Source: Dreissena polymorpha
Taxonomy: Eukaryota > Mollusca > Bivalvia > Myida > Dreissenidae
Length of the DNA stretch: 64,000 nt
Assembly: GCF_020536995.1 (NCBI RefSeq)
Contig: NC_068357.1
Location: 65,563,378-65,627,377, forward strand
Direction of reading: 5' to 3'
Shown: in pieces, positions 1-10,027 of the stretch
How the letters are laid out: every line of letters begins with the position of its first letter
How positions within the stretch are numbered: position 1 is the first letter of the stretch
Program-made: the position numbers and the translations under genes
Notes under the pieces: model-generated
The model's database searches: none
Seen by the model: the letters and a program-made list of their open reading frames with translations, nothing else
What the model was told of the DNA's origin: nothing

Positions 1-59
1 TACTACTACCACTACCACAAGTCCCACTACCACTACTACCAGTCTCACTACCACTACCG

Positions 60-123
<64 letters not shown>

Positions 124-155
124 TTCTACTACTACTACTACTACTACTACTTCTT

Positions 156-225
<70 letters not shown>

Positions 226-733
226 TACTAATACTGCTTCTACTGCTGCTACTGCTGTTGATGCTACTGCTGCTGCTGCTACTGCTACTGCTGCTGCTGC
301 TACTGCTGCTACTGCTTCTGCTGCTGCTGCTGCTACTGCTGCTTCTACTCCTGCTGCTGCTTCTGATGCTGCTGCTACTGCTGCTCCTGCTTCTACTGCT
401 GCCACTACTACTACTACAACAACTACTAATACTGCTACTGCTGCTGCTAATGCTGCTGCTACTGCTGCTGCTACTTCCGCTACTGCTGCTACTGCTACTG
501 CTTCTTCTGTTGCTGCTACTGCTTCTACTGCAGCTACTACTACTACTACTACAACAACAACAACTTCTGCTACTTTTGGTGGTGCTGCAACTGCTACAAC
601 ACTGCTACTGCTACTATTACTACTCCTGATTCTTCTACTACTACAACTACTAATACCACTACCACCAGTCCCACTACCACTACCAATACTACCAGTATCA
701 CTAACACTACCGCTACTACTACTACTACTACTC

Positions 734-768
<35 letters not shown>

Positions 769-1095
769 GCTACTACTACTACTGCTACTACTACTACTAC
801 TTCTACTGCAGCTACTTCTGCTACTACTGCTATTGCTAATACTCCTTCTACTGCTGCTACTGCTGTTACTCATGCTACTGCTGCTACTGCTGCTACTGCT
901 GTTGCTGCCACTGCTGCTGCTGATACTGCTGCTGCTGCTACTGATGCTGCTGCTACTGCTGCTACTGCTACTACTGCTGCAGCTGCTACTGCTAATGCTG
1001 CTGCTGCTACTGCTGCTGCTACTGCTGCTGCTGCTGCTACTGCTGCTGCTGCTACTGTTGCTGCTGCTACTGCTGCTGTTATTGCTGCTACTAGA
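1..1095. repeat. TAC/TGC trinucleotide array, about 1.1 kb
   Basis: Near-continuous CTA, CTG and CTT triplets, with blocks of almost pure TAC (61-230, 715-800) alternating with TGC-rich blocks (240-540, 830-1090). Long leucine-only frames fall out of any such array and are not genes. The array runs off the left edge of the window. Confidence 0.95.
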
Positions 1096-1164
1096 TGCCG
1101 CTATTTTTACTTAAGCTGAAAAAGTTGCTATAACACCTTGCTTGCAAATGAAAAAAATACTCCC

Positions 1165-1615
1165 ACACCGGTCGACATACGACACTAGCGCGATGTTGGC
1201 TCGATATATCGCGCGAGTGTCGTATTGAGCGTCGAGAGAATGTCGTGCGTCGAGAGAATGTCGTGTGTCGACCTAGTGATTTTTAGGTCGACAGGCGACA
1301 TTTTCGCGATATATCATATTGAATGCCGCGCGTCGTTTCGTGCGTCGAGAGAATGTCGAGAGAATGTCGAGTGTCGCGCTCGAAGGTCGACACACGACAT
1401 TCAAGCGACATTCAAGCGACATTCTCTCGACGCTCAATACGACGCGCGACAAATCAGTCGACAGTCAAGATTTTCTGCGATATTTTTTTCTAAAATTCAG
1501 CGCGATATGCGACACTCAAATAATGATTGTCGCATGATTGTCGCGCGTCGAGAGAGCGTCGAGAGAATGTCGCTTGAATGTCGTGTGTCGACCTCGAAGG
1601 TCAACATCGCGACAC
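1165..1615. repeat. CpG-rich palindrome cluster
   Basis: A block dense in CG dinucleotides in otherwise AT-rich DNA. The core GTCGAGAGAATGTCG recurs several times on the plus strand. A segment near 1380-1430 (TCGACACACGACATTCAAGC and following) is mirrored as its reverse complement near 1553-1600, giving an imperfect inverted repeat with arms of about 45 bp. It is probably a decayed foldback or MITE family. No convincing protein. Confidence 0.7.
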
Positions 1616-1639
1616 TCAACTTGGCCCAATCCGGATTCC

Positions 1640-2018
1640 GTAATTATAAGCATCTTTTGACGATTTAAATACCTGACAAGTATAAAGCGTTGCAAGCGCA
1701 AAACGTTTGAATAATTTGGAGAGTTATGGTGTTGTCGTGATATTTTGTTTACACTAGGAGGATTGCTAATATAAAGTATAAAATACATTATACATCACTA
1801 ATTATATGAGCACGCATCGTCGCGTGTTCTATGCGTTATACTTTTACTCCAGATTTCAGTGGTTCGAGCCCAGTTTAGGTTACTTTTTCTCTTTCTTCAA
1901 TTTTTTTTATTTTTTTTATTCTGGAGCTTTTAGATCCAATGTTTACATTTATCAATATAAAGCATTTAAAGACAAATTGCAATACATGTCAAAATTTGTG
2001 AAAATAAACCTTTAAACT
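1640..2018 (+). mobile_element. tRNA-derived SINE, old 5'-shortened copy
   Basis: Shares the landmarks of the better copies at 14.9 and 36.9 kb: the CATCTTTTGACGATTTAAA block, a degenerate tRNA-like centre with a B box (AGTGGTTCGAGCCC) near 1857, the TTTAGATCCAATGTTTACAT block and the AATATAAAGCATTTAA tail. About 150 bp of the left end is missing, next to the palindrome cluster. Confidence 0.75.
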
Positions 2019-2194
2019 AATCTCGATATTTTCGATGTTTTTTTTATCTAGGACATGGTCACGCCTGATATCACTGAATGAACAAATTGTATTTATTTTG
2101 TGTATCGGAACGGGTTTTTCATCAATTCAAGGAAACAATATCAAGATGGCTAGCTTTCTAAAATCAATTGGATTTGTCGTTCTTTCATGGGAGT

Positions 2195-3110
2195 CTCGTA
2201 ATGCCAGTATGGTTCCGAGTTTGTGTCCGAGAGCGATGAAACTTGGTACACGTGTGTGTTCCAGTGGGCCACGCATGCGCCGAGTGTCGCCGTCCGTCCC
2301 TTTTCCGTTGTTTCCAGTGAAAATACTATAATGGGAGCGTGAGTTTGCTATACGCTCCTGTTACCCTATTATGGGAGCCTTATAATGCACTCATGTGTCC
2401 GAGTTTGTGTTCGAGAGGGACGAAAAATGTGTGTCCCAGTAGGCCACACATGCGCCAAGTGCCATCGTCAAACCCGATGCCATCGTTCTGCTACTCTATA
2501 ATGGGACCCTTATAATGCACTTATGTGTCCGAGTTTGTTTCCGAGAGCGATGAAACTTGGCACACGTGTGTCTACCAGTGGGCCATGCATGCGCCAAGTG
2601 CCATCGTCAAACCCGATGCCATCGTTCTGCTACTCTATAATGGGACCCTTATAATGCACTTATGTGTCCGAGTTTGTTTCCGAGAGCGATGAAACTTGGC
2701 ACACGTGTGTCTACCAGTGGGCCATGCATGCGCCAAGTGTCGCCGTCCGTCCCAATGCCGTTGTTAACGGTGAAAGTGGCGCCGAAGGTTCGCCATACGC
2801 TCCGTATTCGATCCGTTACCCTATAATGGGAGCCTTATAATGCCCGTATGTGCCCGAGTTTGTGTCCGAGAACGACGAAACTTGGCACACTTGTGTGTTT
2901 TAGTGGGCCAAGAGTCAACGCCCATCGCATGCGCCAAGAGTCAATGCCCATCCCGATGCCGTCGTCTCCGTTGAAAGTGGCGCCGATAGTTCGCTTTACG
3001 CTACGTATTCGCACCGTTACTCTATAATGGGAGCCTTATCATGCGCTTATGTGTCCGAGTATGTGTCCGAGAGCCACGAAACTTGGCACAATTGTTAGTC
3101 CCAGGTCAGT
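2195..3110. repeat. Satellite with GTGTCCGAGTTTG units
   Basis: Five to six tandem units of uneven length, each opening with a variant of TGTGTCCGAGTTTGTGTCCG and carrying GATGAAACTTGGCACACGTG, CATGCGCCAAGTG and CTATAATGGGA(C/G)CCTTATAATG. Two neighbouring units (about 2464-2602 and 2603-2742) are nearly identical with a period near 139 bp; the others are 125-200 bp. Non-coding. Confidence 0.85.
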
Positions 3111-3497
3111 TCTTAAGATAGGAATAACAAAACGTCGCACATCGCATACCGCCTATAAAATACAGGGCACTTTTTTCTAAGGTTTACTAAACCTGGGCCA
3201 ATGCCTTGGTGAATTATTCCGCGTGCTTTCAATCCAACCGAAACGATATTGGATAGCTCCCATCGTGATTGAAGATGACTTTCATGGCAATCGTGCTACT
3301 ACTTTACACCATTATTTTATATTGTAGTGTATATCCGTCTGTGTTTTAATCTGTTTGGACAATACATGTAAACTAAAGATAAAAAAACATATTGGCGTAA
3401 TAAAGTGTCGCGTTCGACTTTAATATAACAAAAATTGATCCCCTGTTAAACACATTGGCATACAACAGCTGACATTATAATACATGAAACAACTGCC

Positions 3498-3503
3498 TTT
3501 ATT
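3498..3503 (-). promoter_or_regulatory. Polyadenylation signal of the C1q gene
   Basis: AATAAA on the minus strand, about 95 bases past the stop codon. It is the first such hexamer after the stop and fits the end of the transcript. Confidence 0.6.
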
Positions 3504-3596
3504 CAAACAAGGCAAATGGTTTGCTATGCTACTTTAGAAAAAAAAATAATAACAAAACAAGAAATTCCGCACTTTGCAGCACCGCCCTCTCAGTGT

Positions 3597-3690
3597 TCAT
3601 CCTATGACCTGAATGGAGCTGTCGTAGGTTGGAAGTGAAAAGCCACAAAACGAGCTGTAGTGATCCCCATGTACTCCACCATTTGCTCCC
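3597..3690 (-). CDS. C1q-domain protein, exon 4 (3' end)
   Basis: Last coding exon of the C1q gene on the minus strand. It opens after an acceptor (TCACCGACAG) at 3691-3692 and encodes the C-terminal strand of a C1q domain: R-G-A-N-G-G-V-H-G-D-H-Y-S-S-F-C-G-F. The family pattern is close to G..V.G....SSFSGFL; here a Cys replaces the usual Ser before Gly-Phe. It starts in phase 2, matching the end of exon 3, and stops at TGA 3597-3599. A polyadenylation signal lies about 95 bases further on. The reading frame, the splice phase and the domain ending all agree. Confidence 0.9.
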
Positions 3691-3721
3691 CTGTCGGTGA
3701 GATATCATTTTTCTGTTCAGT

Positions 3722-3932
3722 TTAACCCATTTATACCTAGCGTCTAGAAAAAAAGGCCTTGGCAAACAGATGCATGATGCGGCGTCTCATCAGGGTCTGC
3801 GCAGTTTGCTTAAAGGTATTTATTAAGAAATATACTAAGTATAGAAATAAATATACTAGACATACCTAATTTTGGAAATAAATTGATCCAATTTAAAAGG
3901 ATGGGAGAGTCCACTAGGCATAAATAGGTTAA
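3722..3932 (+). mobile_element. MITE with TTAACCCATTTAT ends (in C1q intron 3)
   Basis: Terminal inverted repeats TTAACCCATTTATACCTAG and CTAGGCATAAATAGGTTAA, an inner GATGCGGCGTCTCATC half-hairpin and the CCTAATTTTGGAAATAAATTG block. It belongs to the same family as the copies at 24.96/26.95 (split), 31.08 and 44.04 kb. This copy has lost part of the central hairpin. It lies wholly inside intron 3 (3691-4024). Confidence 0.9.
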
Positions 3933-4024
3933 AATAATTGTCCTGCTTAGTGAGTATGCGATGTGCATTTAAATGGAAGTGTTTCAATAGATATCATAAT
4001 TTGCGAATTTAGTGGTTTTCTTAC

Positions 4025-4184
4025 CTATTGGTGACTGCGATGACGTCACCTTTGTCTAGCCTGAGTACGGCGGTTTGGCTCGTGGTTTCGTAGTTGAGGT
4101 TGTCAATCGTGGTTGAGCCATCGATGTAGAGTTTGCTGACCTCCACACCGTTTTTGTTGAGGGCATAGCCGGAAGGTGGCTGAC
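4025..4184 (-). CDS. C1q-domain protein, exon 3
   Basis: Internal exon between acceptor CTCCCCGCAG and donor GTAAG, 160 bp, entered in phase 1 and left in phase 2. It encodes the middle of the C1q domain: G-Y-A-L-N-K-N-G-V-E-V, then S-Q-T-A-V-L-R-L-D-K-G-D-V-I-A-V. The K-N-G beta turn and the A-V-L.L..GD.V.V strand are hallmarks of C1q/TNF-fold domains. No stop falls in this frame, and the phases match exon 2 and exon 4 exactly. The flanking introns hold repeats, which is why no long frame is seen at this locus. Confidence 0.92.
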
Positions 4185-4443
4185 CTGCGGGGAGTATATA
4201 GCATAAGTCGTCATTTATGTCGTCAGAAGTAACATGAAATGTATTTTTGTTTAGAGAATCGCCGTTGAAATATAGATCGTGTTGGTATGTTTAGCCCTAC
4301 ATATATTACAAAAATGCCAAAAGAAACGGTTAAAGAGTTTTATGACGTCTTGGACTTACGAGTGTCGGATGCCTTAACTGGATTTGTGTACCCAATTATT
4401 AAACTATACGATGTTTATAGTTTAATTATCCCCTTGCTTTTTT

Positions 4444-5136
4444 TATCCCCACACTTTTAAAAGCGTGGGGACATTGTATTGATCTCCGCTGTCTGTCCGT
4501 CTGTCCTGGCCTCCTCCTACACTATAAGCACTAGAACCTTGAAACTTACACACATGGTAGCTATGAGCATATGTGCGGCGGTGCACTATTGGAAATTTTT
4601 ATATGACCCCTTTTTTCGTACCCAATTTTTTTTTCGTACCCAAATTTGTTTTCGTACCACAATTTGTTTTGGCTTAATATTTTCGTACCCAAACTTTTAG
4701 TACCCAAAATTCTTATGACAATACGGTCAATCTCAACTATGCATGGCCCCGTTACCAAACCTGGGGTGCCCCGCCCACATAGACCACGCCTACCCAAAAT
4801 TTAGTTTTAACATAACTTCTTCATTTATTCACCAATTGACTTCAAACTAATACTGAACATCTCTTAGGAAAACCCGGTCTATCTCGACCATCCATGTTCA
4901 CATTACCCACCTCAGGGCCCCGCCCATATAGGCCACACCCACCCAAAATTGCCTTTTGTCCTTCCGTCCTGGCCACTATCTCCTCCTACACTATAAGCAC
5001 TAGAACCTTGAAACTTAAACACATGGTAGCTATGAGCATATGTGCGACAGTGCATTATTTGGACTTTTTATCTGAACCCTGGGTCAAACATGCGGCGTGG
5101 GGATACGCGTCGGCCGCTTCCGCGCCATTTCTAGTT
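4444..5136. repeat. TATCCCCAC repeat with minisatellite (in C1q intron 2)
   Basis: An interspersed element that opens with TATCCCCAC and a small hairpin, and closes near GCGGCGTGGGGATACG, so the ends are short inverted repeats. The block CACTATAAGCACTAGAACC occurs twice in it (4520 and 4989), showing internal duplication. Between 4611 and 4710 it carries a 17-20 bp minisatellite of the type TTTTCGTACCCAAATTT. A related copy, split by other sequence, is at 11.8-13.1 kb. Confidence 0.8.
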
Positions 5137-5696
5137 GAGTTTGTGCGAGTATCATATTCGTAAAAACACTTCATCGATAATATTCTTTCCCGTTTTTGCA
5201 CTTGTAAACCATGAATTACATTGTACTTCTATGTATGGGAAACATTAATAATAATGTAATACAAATGTACTGAGAGTTCATATATTAAATATCAGAAACG
5301 TGAACATTACTGAGTTAATTGTATTAAATACACGTATCAGTTACTTTGTAAATGAAGTTGAAGAAATTTGAAGACATTTAGACGCGAATATCTCTTATAT
5401 CTAGATGTCTAATCGAATACCGTTTAATGCGTTTTCTTTTTAAATAATGAAAAATCTATTCACTCTAAAGTCCTCTATATTAATATTTGTATATATGTGA
5501 TAAATTCTTCACAAAATATTTCAGCAAATGGGAATACATCATATATGGCACATGTTTATGTACAAAAACGCAACATCAAAACAGGGCGGATGAGACCGAC
5601 CCACGACAATCCACGTAATATCTTGGAGATAATAAAAAAAAAGACCACGTAATTTTATTAGCTTAGCAATGCATGCGATGTAATACTCATTCTCAC

Positions 5697-5996
5697 CAAC
5701 GACCGGGTAAGACTGCAGCGTAACGGAGAAGACGTAAAGACCAGGGGCCGGTGCGACAAACTGCCCGGGATTGGGGCGATAGGCTGACCCCTCGTTAGTG
5801 ACTACATTGTCGAAGGGGACGAGATCTCCCTCCGCCTCGTGATGAATGTTGTTAATAAGGGTGGCAAAAAATGCTACCGTGCCGCCACCACTAACCCCGG
5901 CGGCGAGATTCGCCTGTCGTCTTTTTCTGCTTTGTCGTTTGGTTTTTGTTTGTCGTCCGGTATTTAGTAGAGCTGTGATTTTACGTTGTGTTATTT
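5697..5996 (-). CDS. C1q-domain protein, exon 2
   Basis: A 300-bp exon. Acceptor: a pyrimidine-rich tract ending TTTGCTTTTTAG. Donor: GTTG|GTGAGA. It begins with a basic linker containing R-K-R-R (residues about 143-146), which resembles a furin-type cleavage site. The first half of the C1q domain follows from about residue 159: T-V-A-F-F-A-T-L, then G-D-L-V-P-F-D-N-V-V-T-N and G-Q-F-V-A-P-A-P-G-L-Y-V-F. The pattern G.F.AP..G.Y.F is the C1q signature. Entered and left in phase 1, it joins exon 1 and exon 3 without a stop. Confidence 0.92.
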
Positions 5997-6399
5997 CTAA
6001 AAAGCAAATAAATCAATCAATATCGTTTGTGCAAATGGGTTCATTATGTACTACTTCTATAAAACAAAAATGGCTGATGCAAAATTGTTCATTTATAAGA
6101 ACGCGGTTGATAGAGGTTATGATCACAAGGAATACCTTTGTTAGAATTATATTAGTGTCCGCATTGTATTTGATATATTTTGTGTGAGTCTTTTCATTCA
6201 TTTTTAGGCAGTTCAAAGGGGCGTGAGTAATACATATATGCAAGTAAAACACGTTTTCTTATCATCATATAGATATCACCTTGGTAATCAGCTTCCAGCG
6301 CGCATTCTCCATAAATTGACTCACTCAATATCTTGAGTCTATTGAATAAATTTTGAAATCTTGTACTGTGAGACATTATTTTGTATCACGGGCATTCCC

Positions 6400-6440
6400 G
6401 ATCTATGAATTATATATATATATATATAGATATATATATA
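6400..6440. repeat. AT dinucleotide repeat
   Basis: (TA)n with one interruption, in intron 1 of the C1q gene. Confidence 0.9.
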
Positions 6441-6877
6441 GGTTATTCACATTTAACGGTTTGAAAATACTTTTAAGGTGCTGTTCTAAACCGAATTGCT
6501 ATCTGAGTGATATACATCAGTATTAAAAAGGGGATCATTTTCACAGTATTGCAACAACATGAGCCTAACAAATTATCTAAGATTCGATTTTCATAGGTCA
6601 GAAAAAAATAAAAGCGTGGGTAATAATGCCCCTTCGGTATTGATGAAACGATCTATTAACACATAAAAAAATGTATGCATTTAACCTTAGATTCTTTATC
6701 CTATGTTAATGTGGTACTTAAAGGCTGATATTCTATTATGAACATTTCCATGAATAAACAAAATAAATAAAATTGAGAAATGCATGACTTCCGGTTTATC
6801 TTAAGAAATTCACGGTCTTGCATTTCTCACGCTACACCGTAAACGTTCGCACGTTTTGAACGTGGTAAAGCGCTCAC

Positions 6878-7235
6878 CATTTTGCGAGTAAGAATTCTCT
6901 GCCAAAACTGCATTGATCGCTTGTTCGTTTTTACCATTTCCCGAGTAAGAATTCTCAACCCGGTCTCCGTTAAACCCTCGTTCTACGGTAGACTGGCGTT
7001 CCTTCAATATATCCAGTTCATGGGTCAGCAATTCATTTTGTGTCCTAAGAGACTCAATCGATGATTCAAGCGTCCATATCTGTTCATCCTTCTCGTCCAG
7101 TCTTTCCAGAATTGCTTTCATTACATCCTCCAGTAATTCTCCGTTCCCGTAGGTGTGCCCAAGTGTACACACGCAAATCGAGAGAACGCATGCCAGAAAA
7201 ATTAACGCTGATACGTTTACGCTCGGATACATCAT
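6878..7235 (-). CDS. C1q-domain protein, exon 1 (signal peptide and coiled coil)
   Basis: First exon of a four-exon gene whose spliced coding length is 912 bp (358+300+160+94), 303 residues plus stop. The start ATG at 7235 precedes a signal peptide (hydrophobic core A-L-I-F-L-A-C-V-L-S-I-C-V, ending near residue 26). Then comes an amphipathic, Glu/Leu-rich coiled coil (about residues 32-88) and a Ser/Asn/Gly-rich linker with an N-S-Y-S.NG motif twice. The donor is AATG|GTGAGC, phase 1. Signal peptide, coiled coil, then C1q is the usual plan of bivalve secreted C1q-domain proteins, where the coiled coil replaces collagen for oligomer formation. A role in innate immune recognition is inferred from the family. 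Introns are 881, 1512 and 334 bp. Confidence 0.9.
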
Positions 7236-7244
7236 GTAGCTGCC

Positions 7245-7279
7245 ATTAATGTAATTATCTATGAGCTAATTACATTAAT
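7245..7279. promoter_or_regulatory. Perfect 13-bp palindrome just before the C1q start
   Basis: ATTAATGTAATTA and its exact reverse complement are separated by 9 bases, ending about 10 bases before the ATG of the C1q gene. Each arm contains TAATTA, a homeodomain-type core. It lies in the 5' leader or core promoter; no function is proven. Confidence 0.4.
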
Positions 7280-7299
7280 TGATAACGTAAACGTTTTTC

Positions 7300-8900
7300 A
7301 AAAGAAATATTAAAGCTGTACAAGTATTCAATCATTTCCACAGTCAGATAGTGTCTTGACTTCGTATTCGAATGGTTTTAGTTTTTTAAACACAATATCA
7401 TATTATAACTAATTAAATTTAATGTTCATACTGACATTTCGTTGTATATATCTTAAATCGTTTGTTGATTTGGGTGAAGTCAGTATTGCATACCAAATCG
7501 GGTTAATACTGTTAAACGGACTTTTAAACACAAAATGTTTACTATTTCGTAAATAATCTTCCTCAAACTACTATTACCTGAACTAATTCCTGTAATCAAC
7601 ATTCAGCACGGTCCAATCTAAACTGTACATTACAAAGTACCGGTAATGTCCGAGTTGCTTTAATGGTTGGTTTACTTCTTATCTTGTTGACATAGACACG
7701 TGGTGCTTAAAAGTTAAAAGGTTCGCAGTGAACTATTGCATAGCAAGTTTTCTTCATGCGACGTTAAATGGAATATGCCATTTGACAAACAATAAATATG
7801 GCATGTAATAACGGTCGCCACTAGCTGAAAATATAAGAAAAAGGTGCATGCTTTCTTAGATAAAATTCATCAGGTAACATAGCGCTGTTTGTTTGGCCCT
7901 TTATATATTCAGATCTTTTTCTTATACATCAAAATGTTAGACTGGGTTATTTACTAAGCATTTAAACGCAATTAGCCAAAGCAATGTCGACTGTCTTTTT
8001 TGGTGTATGGCTCCTAATCGAGTGTTCAATACCCGCTCGTTTTTTTTCTGACTTTGTGCTTATTTGCTTCTATCAAGTTTTTCAATTGTTGATTGTATTT
8101 TGAATATGGTTTAGAAAAGTGCATTTCAGAAGAAAAAAACATAACAACATTACAATAAGGATCCACCTTTTTCTTTCCAAATTCGCTTAAAATCGGAAGT
8201 ATCTAGAATCCGCCGAAAGTTCCCGATGTTAAATTCATGTAGCGATTAAGAATATATGAGAGACAAATGTTATTACTGTCTTCAACAAAGGTAGCTAAAA
8301 TAAACACTTATGGTATTTTTCCTATAAATTGCATAAGTTTATCTAGTAACTTCTTTTACATTGTAATCGTACGAAAACACGGTAAACGTCAAGTTGAATT
8401 AATAGAACACCTTAACTTCAGCTTTGATAACGTATACACGACGCCGCGATTACTTTGTATGTACATGTATGTACCGATAGCGTTGTTTCGGTCACTTTAA
8501 TAAATTGTGAAGAATGAAAACCGTCAATTCGTTAGCATATGGACATCTCCATTTAAAAGAAAACATTGATATACATCATATGTCAGAATGAACGGGTTTT
8601 AAAGATAATTGTTCACAAATTTACGAACTGACACATTTCATCGGTCTGCCTCAACTAGATTCAATAATTGTAAGAACACTGATCACAAGGGACCCAAATA
8701 ACACGAATGACGTACATGTTAGCTCTCTCGCGAAAGTCATTTTTGTTTATTAGTAATCATATTTTTGAAGTTGATAAAAAAAATAACGTTACAAAAGCGA
8801 TACAACTATATAATTTGGTTTGTTTCTTTATATTTCGTTGAATTTTATTCCAAACGCGGGTTGCGTACGCATACGTTTTTCGTCAAGTTTCAAATGTATA
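7300..8900. other. Gene-free AT-rich stretch
   Basis: Short runs of open frame only, no protein family, RNA gene or repeat that I recognise. Confidence 0.5.
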
Positions 8901-8904
8901 ACAG

Positions 8905-9118
8905 AAAAATAGAATGACAGCTGAAGGGTCAATTGATAATAGTGTATACTTTGAATCGAATGGACAGTGGTTCAAATCCCGATGGGTGGTATAGTTTTGT
9001 TTTTGTTTTGTTTGTTTTTCTTTCCATTTCTTTTCTTATTATGATTAAGCTCTTCAAATATGATGTTGTAATCTGTTACTATAAAGCTTTTGATGAAAAA
9101 CTTCAAACAAAATGAATG
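8905..9118 (+). mobile_element. tRNA-derived SINE remnant, very diverged
   Basis: Keeps the B-box region (AGTGGTTCAAATCCCGATGG), a T-rich spacer, and a tail like that of the family (TATAAAGCTTTTGATGAAAA, CTTCAAAC). The A box and left end are barely recognisable. Confidence 0.5.
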
Positions 9119-9119
9119 C

Positions 9120-9684
9120 GAACATTAGTGAAACCCGTTTCAGCATTAAACTTGTTACGCCATATATCATGAAGACAACATGATTTAAAAGTAATTTTAC
9201 ATGATATATCAAATTTAAAAATTGAAACGGCTTTGTGCAGTATTTAGATGGATTTACAATTAAAATTAATTCCGCATTTTGACATGTAACGACCAGAGGC
9301 ATTTACGACCTTCTAATGAGGCAAATGGACGGTCAACGTGGTATTATTTTGTCAAATCGTTTTGATCTTTAAAACGGACTGTTGACCAGTATATACACGT
9401 GTTATCTGTCTTTATTATAAATGTGAATGTTGTTTTTATTTTTTATATACCTAGATCAAATCGTCATAAATGCAACTTGAAAACTTGAATTGTGCAATAC
9501 AAATAGGCGTGAGTTTTAATCCGAATGTGGGCGTGATTCGAAAAAAATCGAATTAAACATTTTTTCCCTTATACTTTTACCAATAAACAATTACATTGTA
9601 TGTACATGTCTGCTTCAACATGTGAAAAATGTATGTGATAAGACAATCAATTTAGGAGGAAATACCGGCAGTATGCCTCTTTAA
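9120..9684. other. Gene-free stretch
   Basis: AT-rich, no recognised gene or repeat family. Confidence 0.4.
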
Positions 9685-9796
9685 GGTCAATGTCGCCAGA
9701 GGCTTAACGATGAAACATGTTTGACTGACCGCTTTCATAGGGTCAATGTCGCCAGAGGCTTAACGATGAAACATGTTTGACTGACCGCTTTCATAG
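9685..9796 (+). repeat. Perfect 56-bp tandem duplication
   Basis: Two head-to-tail identical units beginning GGTCAATGTCGCCAGAGG and ending GCTTTCATAG. No mismatch was seen, so the duplication is recent or an assembly effect. It lies about 230 bp upstream of the first fucosyltransferase start. Confidence 0.95.
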
Positions 9797-10027
9797 GTTA
9801 AGTCAAGAGTTAATTTTCCACTTAATGTAATCATGTATGTATTGGCTAGAAAACGTTGCAGTCTTTATATTTATGTATTAATTGTTGTAAAACATTCAAC
9901 CGTTGAGTACTTCACCACGGAATTAATATTGTTTTATTTATAACTGGTGATAGTATATCAGTGTTGGTCGCCACATTCAAACGGCGGAGCAACACTAGAC
10001 TAAACTTATCATTTCCATCGCAAAAAA

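Noticed and set aside
258-1114. Leucine-only open frames of 93-123 codons
   Set aside because: They are the direct product of the CTA/CTG array, without start context, domains or flanking exons.
6194-6376. A 60-codon minus-strand frame in C1q intron 1 with a GTGATA donor in phase 1
   Set aside because: It could be an alternative first exon of the C1q gene because the phase fits, but it lacks a signal peptide and the donor is weak. The exon at 6878-7235 explains the gene better.
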